Source: Spongilla lacustris (Eukaryota > Porifera > Demospongiae > Spongillida > Spongillidae). From it: DNA of 64,000 nt. Under the pieces are notes generated by a model. That model made no database searches. It saw only the letters and a program-made list of their open reading frames with translations, and was not told where the DNA came from. Within the stretch, counting starts at the first letter, position 1; every line of letters begins with the position of its first letter. A program made the translations under genes and the position numbers. Where the stretch lies: assembly GCA_949361645.1 (NCBI GenBank), contig OX442418.1, positions 688,951 to 752,950 on the forward strand, read 5' to 3'. Below, piece by piece: positions 58,101-64,000 of this stretch.

Positions 58101-61100
58101 ACCCCCTCCCTGCACTAACCACACCTACACCACACACCCTCCCTGCACTAACCACACTTACACCACACACCCTCCCTGCACTAACCACACCTACACCACA
58201 CCCTCCCTGCACTAACCACACCTATACCCTCCCTGCACTAACCACACCTACACCCTCCCTGCACTAACCACACCTACACCCTCCCTGCACTAACCACACC
58301 TACACCCTCCCTGCACTAACCACACCTACACCCTCCCTGCACTAACCACACCTACACCCTCCCTGCACTAACCACACCTACACCCTCCCTGCACTAACCA
58401 CACCTACACCACACACCCTCCCTGCACTAACCACACCTACACCACACCCCCTCCCTGCACTAACCACACCTACACCACACACCCTCCCTGCACTAACCAC
58501 ACCTACACCACACCCTCCCTGCACTAACCACACCTACACCACACCCTCCCTGCACTAACCACACCCCTCCCTGCACTAACCACACCTACACCACACCCTC
58601 CCTGCACTAACCACACCTACACCACACCCTCCCTGCACTAACCACACCTACACCACACCCCTCCCTGCACTAACCACACCTACACCACACCCCTCCCTGC
58701 ACTAACCACACCTACACCACACCCCTTCCTGCACTAACCACACCTACACCACACCCCTTCCTGCACTAACCACACCTACACCACACCCCTTCCTGCACTA
58801 ACCAGAGGTCACTTCAGGGGGCTCCTGGCTCGGCTCGATGAACAATATCCCAGTAGCAAACTTCACCTTCCTCCCCTGCAGAGATAGCCAAAGTGTTCAG
58901 ACTACATCCTCCCCCTCCCACTATCACATCCTCATACCTTCCCATCCTCACACTCCCACTATCACATCTTCACACCTTCACATCCTCACACTCCCCCCCT
59001 TACCTTATTAGTGCCTGAGAGCACTCTTGGATTCTTCAGGATTCCCACAGGATTAACGGAGGGATTTGGTGGGTTATGTTTGGCTGGCACACTGGAGGTA
59101 GAGGCAGACGTAGTGGGCGTGGCCACGGTACATGTGGGCGTGGCCAGAGTACATGTGGACGAGGGAACTACAGCACTATTCACAGCAGCAGGTGGGGGGG
59201 CGGGGGGTAGGGGGGAAGTGCGTTGGAGGGCGGGCTGCAAAGTCCGGTCCTTGCTACCTTTTCCACTGGAGACCGCTCCTCCTCCCCCTTTATCCCCACA
59301 GGGAACAGTGCCATCTTGCTCAGGTGAGGTTGACTCCATACCCTTCCTCTTCCTCTTCCTGCCCGTCTGGGTGGGGTTCTCATCACCATGACGACTCACC
59401 ATCCCGCCCCTCTCCCTCAAGGTCTTCCTCTTAACCCTCTGGGTACCATCACCGTCCCCAGCCTGCTGACCAGGTGCTGGAGCTTCCGAGGGCACAGCGG
59501 GTGTACGAGTGCCACGCCCCCGTCCACGCCCCCTACCCCGCCCACGTCCCCGAGCTTGCAGAGTGCTGTGAGAGACATGGTCATCACTGCCCAGTGACTG
59601 CACACTGTTTGATGTATCCATGGCCTGGGCACTAGTATCCATGGCCTGGGCACTAGTATCACATGGCCTGGTGGTGGAAGTCACAGACGGTTCAACGGCT
59701 TCATAAGGGGGCGTGTCCTCAATGACATCATGATTGCCTGCTATCTCTGGTGGTGACCTCTGCTGGCAAAAGTAAGTTCAAACCAGTATAGTCCACTCCC
59801 AAGATGGTTTATATATATACACCAATGATATAATAATAGACCCTTCCCTTTAAGAAGTACTCCAGACGTGACAACACCAATCAACGTACTTAACCCAATT
59901 CGTTAAGTACGTTAATTAGTGATGTCACCTTCCCCCTCCTCCCACTTTCCCCCTCCTCCCACTTTCCCCCTCCTCCCACCCATGCCCCATTCTCACCTTA
60001 ATACCAGCTGGCTGGTTAGCATCTGACCTACAATGGCCGAAGATTAAAGATATTCTATTTGGTGCACACCACTGGTTGGAATACCTACAAGTTAACCACT
60101 AGGACCATCCACTTCCCAATTAAACCCAACCCACTGGCCCCGCCCACTTCCAAGCTCACTTGTCAGAACACATAGCTCCACGGTTACCATCATCACACAC
60201 GATCATATCATCAGGAGGAGGTGTGGCTTCTATCCCTGGCCTAACTGTGCCCTTGCTGGTACTCATGCGCTGTCGCTTAGCAGCCGAAGGAGATGACATC
60301 ATTATGACATCAGGATCAATTTCCTGTTGGAAACACAATAGATTATCACTACCCTCCTAAAGACGACATACACTTCCTCGAATGCTGATCAAAAAAACAT
60401 TAATATGCACATGTATGGTGGCCCGGTAGGTCGAGGAACGTGCAATTTTTTCCACTGGTTGCAACATGTTTGCCACGTGGCAAACATGTTGCAACCAGTG
60501 GAAAAAATTGCACGTCCACAATATGGCAAATCAGTGTTTCCCACAGAATGCTTTTCAAACAGGGCGCTCATGAATAATAAATGAGTAATCAGCGTATGTG
60601 GTACCGCCCACATTCGCATTGGCAGACTCAACCAGTGGGGGGGGGGGGGGGGGGGGGTGCTGTCCGCTTTTGGCCGATTGCACTGATTCAAACAGTCCGT
60701 CGCGCGCGTTCAATTCGTATCGTGATTTGAGTTAATTATATGACCAGGCCAAATTCAAACAGGGCGGAGTGCCCTGTTTTTGCTATGCTGTGGGAAACGC
60801 TGGCAAATGGCAAATCGTGTATGTGCACGTCTGCAAATCGCAGATGTGCACGTCATGACAGCCGTGACCTACCAGGCCACCGTAGACATCAACCTTATAT
60901 ACACCTACACCATCATAATGATCGCTAACACACAGGTCAGTGACTCACACAGATCACCATAACTAACACAGATCACCATAACTAACACAGATCACCATAA
61001 CTAACACAGATCACCATAAATAACAAATAGGTCACCATAGCTATTAGAACTCTTTAACACAAGACAATATCCAGTACTCATCTAAACAGAACATCTTGTT

Positions 61101-63474
61101 CGTTATTTAGCACAAATACTGGGTATGTGTTAGTGACCTTTGATCAGAGCGCTACAAGGTACAGTAGCGACATGTTAACATGGTGTATAGATCTATATCA
61201 TAGGCCTTCTTCTACACCATACATGTATTGGACATGCAATAAGCATCAAAATTTTGGCAACATGTTCCCTATGCTAAGCCACACTATTCCATCCAATCAC
61301 AACATTAGAACTCACAAGGATGGTGACATCATCAGAATAGAGTTTTCGGCAGACAGGTTGTGTACTCTCCAGTGGCCTCTTGGTACCTGTTACTATTATA
61401 GGACTGCATTCTGATTGGTTGGGTAGTTTGGGGTTAGTTCCAACTACTGGCAGTCTGGTTGGTCCCGAGGCCATTCCTGACGTACTGTCATGTCTTGAGG
61501 TGGACCCACCAGCAGGCTTTGATGTGGCGGGTGTGCCATGTGCAGTGATGTGTGTGTGGGCATGGCAACAGTTCCTTCAATTATCTTGTAGGGCGGCCAT
61601 CCAAACGTAATATTAACCCTTCTCCCCATCACTGGTGGACACGCCCCCTCTCCCCTCCCATACCTTCAGAACTGGGGCAGGTATTCTGGCTACTCCCAGA
61701 GGAACATTCATCCTTTGAACAGCCACACCCTCCAATGCATCTGATGTTGCCATGACACTATCCTCCACAACAGTCACCTGCAAGCCGATCACCATCACAT
61801 GATCCCACTATATCATCACATGATCCCACTATACCATCACATGATCCCCAACATATAATCACACTATGCTTGTAATGGCATGAACTAAAGCACACACACA
61901 TGCACACACACATGCACACACACATGCACACATGTACACATGCACACACACATGCACAAACACATGCACACACATACACACATGTATACACACATGCACA
62001 CATGCACACACATGCATACATGTGCACACACACGAACACATGCACACACATGCACACACATGCACACACATGCACACACACATGTGCACACACACATGTA
62101 CACAATGGAGCTGACCTCTTTTGCAAAGTGTGAAAAGAAGTTCAATGGCAGTGGTGACTTTGTCACTCTGGAGTATTCCAACAATGCTTCTCTAGGTACA
62201 GAGATCAGGTGATGGTGTGGAGAGATCAGGTGATGGTGTGGAGAGATCAGGTGATGGTGTGGAGAGATCAGGTGATGGTGTGGAGAGATCAGGTGATGTG
62301 TGATGAGGTCATGTGATGATATGAAGTGGTCAGGTGGTCCCAATGATAGGGCTAAGGGTGTGGTGTGTGAAGGACACGCCCACCACACACAAACATGGGA
62401 AGGTACAGCCACACCCACTTGATTTTTTCGGGGATGATGGAGGATATGTCGGGATGGAGGTCAAAGGTGCTGGCCCAGAACTTGAGTGACATGTTGACAA
62501 GGTCTGGGACATCTGAAGTGATGGTGGCCACCTGGGGAGGAGGGAGGTAGGGAAGGGGGAGGAGGGAGGTAGGGAAGGGGGAGGAGGGAGGTAGGGAAGG
62601 GGGAGGAGGGAGGTAGGGAAGGGGGAGGAGGGAGGTAGGGAAGGGGAGGAAGGAGGTAGGGAAGGGGAGGTAGGGAAGGGGGAGGAGGAGGGTAGAGAAG
62701 GGGAGGAAGGGGGAGGAGGTGGGGAAGGGAGGGGCCTACCAGCAGAGGGGAGAGGATGCGGAGAGAGCCGACCAGGTTGGCTCTGCCAAGACCTTGCAGG
62801 GAACCTGTAATGGCTGACCAACAAGCCACCACACTGGGAAGACAGTCCTGGGTGGCAGCAGTGGGTGTGGTCAAGCTGTGGTGGGTGGAGCCTTATGTGA
62901 TACAGGCAGTGCCATCATAACATGTGCAGGGGAAGGGGATTAACATAGGGCTGCCATATGCCACATCTCCACATGGACTGGGCACCCCCTACAGCCACAT
63001 TGTACTTAGGAAGGGGAGGAGGGAGAAATATGTGGAAGAATAAGAATACCCACCCCCACAAACACGCCCACGCCCACTCACTTCTTAATGATGGTGCTCC
63101 ACACATTGGTGAGGGATTGAGATAACAGCTCACAGATGACCAGAGCTTCAGTGCTAGTAGAGCGAGCAAACAGCTCCCTGACCACACCCATCAGGGTGCA
63201 GTAAACCTTGGCACAAGATGGCTACCCAGGGAGGAGGGGGAGGAGTGACCACACCCACTATATTTAGCACATATGCACATTAAGCAGTAGTTACCATGGA
63301 AACATGGAGGGCGGTCAGCTGCCAAGTGAGGAGGTTGATGATGGCCCCCATCCCCAGACCTTTGGCTGTGGGCGTGGCCCTCGCCTTGGTCCAGTTGAAG
63401 TCATTGATAATGTGCAGAAGGGCCACGCCCACAGCCTCTGAGTGCCCATCAAGATGACCAACACTCTGTCCCCC
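52184..63474 (-). CDS. RIF1: RIF1 homologue, 3' part (5' end outside the window)
   Basis: Fourteen exons join in phase to 1,574 residues: 63474-63295, 63221-63082, 62875-62740, 62531-62419, 62191-62116, 61777-61664, 60323-60160, 60027-59997, 59762-59004, 58875-58803, 57894-57741, 56178-56100, 54944-54870, 54814-52184. The first exons encode helical HEAT-like sequence ([15 protein letters not shown]). A basic disordered region follows, with GILKNPRV and KVKFATG, a SILK plus RVxF pair for PP1 docking. Then come [21 protein letters not shown] and [20 protein letters not shown]...[15 protein letters not shown], the conserved RIF1 C-terminal domain. RIF1 recruits PP1 to control replication timing and acts in break repair. 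The last exon adds 876 residues of tandem repeats that I do not know from other RIF1 proteins. The start of exon 57894 could instead be 57876. Confidence 0.8.
52960..53318 (-). repeat. Coding 30-bp repeat ([14 protein letters not shown] units) in RIF1
   Basis: Twelve 30-bp units (cctggtccccagaccttggt plus ten bases) encode Ser/Gly/Asp/Thr-rich decapeptides in the last RIF1 exon. The frame is kept throughout. Confidence 0.92.
53795..54080 (-). repeat. Coding repeat [15 protein letters not shown] in RIF1
   Basis: About nine units of 30-36 bp encode (K)[10 protein letters not shown] variants. Each unit has a Thr-Pro, a minimal proline-directed phosphorylation site. Confidence 0.9.
54170..54755 (-). 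repeat. Coding 27-bp repeat (QPVLPSPSH) x about 21 in RIF1
   Basis: About 21 almost identical 27-bp units encode QPVLPSPSH or QPVLPSPGH. Each unit has one Ser-Pro. The high identity between units points to recent expansion or gene conversion. Confidence 0.95.
54955..55087. repeat. Polypurine tract in RIF1 intron 12
   Basis: gagagaggga and ggagggagg units lie immediately upstream of the exon 54944-54870 acceptor (on the transcript). The rest of intron 54945-56099 is unique or minisatellite sequence. Confidence 0.9.
55590..55872. repeat. 15-bp minisatellite gaccctgaagttagg
   Basis: About 18 units with cct/cat/cgt variants occur inside RIF1 intron 12. It gives spurious frames on both strands because 15 is a multiple of 3. 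Confidence 0.95.
56185..56385. repeat. Polypurine tract abutting the RIF1 exon 56178 acceptor
   Basis: gggaggagg, gagaggg and gggagagagg units run for 200 bp, ending a few bases from the acceptor; pyrimidine on the transcript. Confidence 0.9.
57225..57348. repeat. 22-bp repeat aagttagtgaagccacacc
   Basis: Five to six copies, the last truncated, in RIF1 intron 11 (56179-57740). Confidence 0.9.
57520..57741. repeat. 16-bp minisatellite gtgtgtacagggggag at the RIF1 exon 57741 donor
   Basis: About thirteen units run up to the splice donor of exon 57894-57741. On the transcript each unit contains ctgtacacacct, next to the real donor gtacacac, so the array looks derived from the donor region. Confidence 0.9.
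58000..58802. repeat. Minisatellite (24-32 bp unit) abutting the RIF1 exon 58803 donor
   Basis: About 27 copies of ccctccctgcactaaccaca plus a variable tail fill intron 10 (57895-58802). The array starts at the donor itself: the transcript-strand unit contains tggttagtgcaggg, the same word as the true donor (ctctg/gttagtgcagg). Confidence 0.93.
60417..60881. mobile_element. MITE-like element containing a 78-bp perfect palindrome
   Basis: Termini ggtggcccggtaggtc (60417-60432) and gacctaccaggccacc (60866-60881) are inverted with one mismatch. Within it, 60438-60515 is a perfect palindrome (39-bp arms, no spacer, centre ccacgtgg). Further inverted matches occur (caaatcagtgtttcccacag near 60528 versus ctgtgggaaacgctgg near 60789), as does a smaller hairpin at about 60823-60857. 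It lies in the RIF1 intron between exons 61664 and 60323. Target duplication not identified. Confidence 0.7.
60637..60657. repeat. Poly-G run
   Basis: An uninterrupted G run of about 20 bases inside the 60.4-60.9 kb element. Its length is unlikely to be exact. Confidence 0.9.
61880..62105. repeat. (CA)n/ATGCACACA microsatellite in a RIF1 intron
   Basis: Runs of acacatgcacacac units lie next to exon 62191-62116. Confidence 0.95.
62205..62305. repeat. 20-bp repeat gagatcaggtgatggtgtgg
   Basis: Five tandem copies in the RIF1 intron between exons 62419 and 62191, beginning beside the exon 62191 acceptor. Confidence 0.95.
62535..62735. repeat. Polypurine repeat gaggtagggaagggggagga in a RIF1 intron
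   Basis: Nine to ten units of about 21 bp fill nearly the whole intron 62532-62739; pyrimidine on the transcript. Confidence 0.93.
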
Positions 63475-64000
63475 CTGTGTGTGAGGGACCAAATGAAACA
63501 AGGCACCCACCTCCCCAGACCTAACACCCATCTAGGTCCCAGACCTAACAATTATGCTAATAAGCCTCCTCCCCAGACCTAACACTTATTCTAACCTAAG
63601 AGACCTCTTATCAACACTTATCGTACAATAGGGTTGCCGAAAGTCAGGCCGGGGTCAGGCCTATGTCAGGCCAGCCTGCCAGCCCCGGCCTGTCAGGTCG
63701 ATTTAATACGTATTATTAAAATACAGACTAACCTTAATTTAAATTCGATCACTATGCACGCCTAGGATGCTGCTTCATGCAGATGCTGCCTGTGCATGCA
63801 CTTCAGCTACTCCCCTTTAATCATCTGTGCTTCCCTCCAACCCCGATCTTTGGATGTAACTCTTATTAAAGGCAGGTTAGGTTAAAGGTTCCCATCAACG
63901 CCAAAAGCATAACTCTACCTCCATTGTTTGGTCGTATTTCAATCCATGCCTCTAAGAAAAGGCATGGTGTGATTACTGCCACAAGCTCTATGTCAGGGAG
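63475..64000. other. Upstream intron or flank of RIF1, no exon recognised
   Basis: The first recognised RIF1 exon starts in phase 0 at 63474, so earlier exons must lie beyond. I see a ccagacctaaca direct repeat (63536-63582) and a GC-rich gtcaggcc repeat cluster (63642-63690), but no open exon. Confidence 0.4.

Overview
The window is animal nuclear DNA. Genes are split by many very short GT-AG introns, often 50-70 bp, alongside a few introns filled with tandem repeats or transposon debris. The gene set (RhoBTB, PRAK/MAPKAPK5, ARL5, spartin, ciliary IQUB, chondroitin-synthase-like enzymes, RIF1) is metazoan. Compact spacing, tiny introns and sequence flavour suggest an early-branching animal, most likely a sponge; that placement is inference. 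I rebuilt the genes by hand from splice sites and reading phase, so exon positions are predictions.

Layout. 0.3-9 kb (+): a RhoBTB-type gene (degenerate Rho GTPase plus two BTB domains) whose second and third introns hold a Tigger-like transposase, a second transposon-type ORF and a reverse-transcriptase scrap. 9.8-21.5 kb (-): a ten-exon gene for a 1,517-residue AIP3/coiled-coil scaffold resembling SRCIN1/KIAA1217, with large minisatellites in its introns and coding repeats. 22.8-24.3 kb (-): intronless MAPKAPK5-like kinase. 25.4-26.3 kb (+): a chain of tiny exons, possibly a small undescribed gene. 27.2-29.3 kb (-): ARL5 small GTPase in six exons. 29.4-33.8 kb (-): spartin in twelve exons. 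34.0-37.6 kb (-): IQUB in fifteen exons. 38.8-41.2 kb (-) and 49.1-52.0 kb (+): two chondroitin-synthase-like glycosyltransferases in divergent orientation with one intron at a matching site. Between them lie inverted-repeat and foldback elements, and a frameshifted gene that splices an unknown domain onto a catalytically dead aldehyde dehydrogenase. 52.2-63.5 kb (-): the 3' part of a RIF1 homologue with PP1-docking motifs, a conserved C-terminal domain and a long repetitive tail; its 5' end lies outside the window.

The genes do not form one pathway. The strongest functional link is the synthase pair: each copy keeps clear acidic metal-binding motifs in one of its two transferase domains and has degraded ones in the other, in complementary fashion. 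A second theme is tandem repetition at exon-intron borders: several minisatellites begin at a splice donor or end at an acceptor, and most long introns of minus-strand genes carry pyrimidine-rich arrays on the transcript strand.
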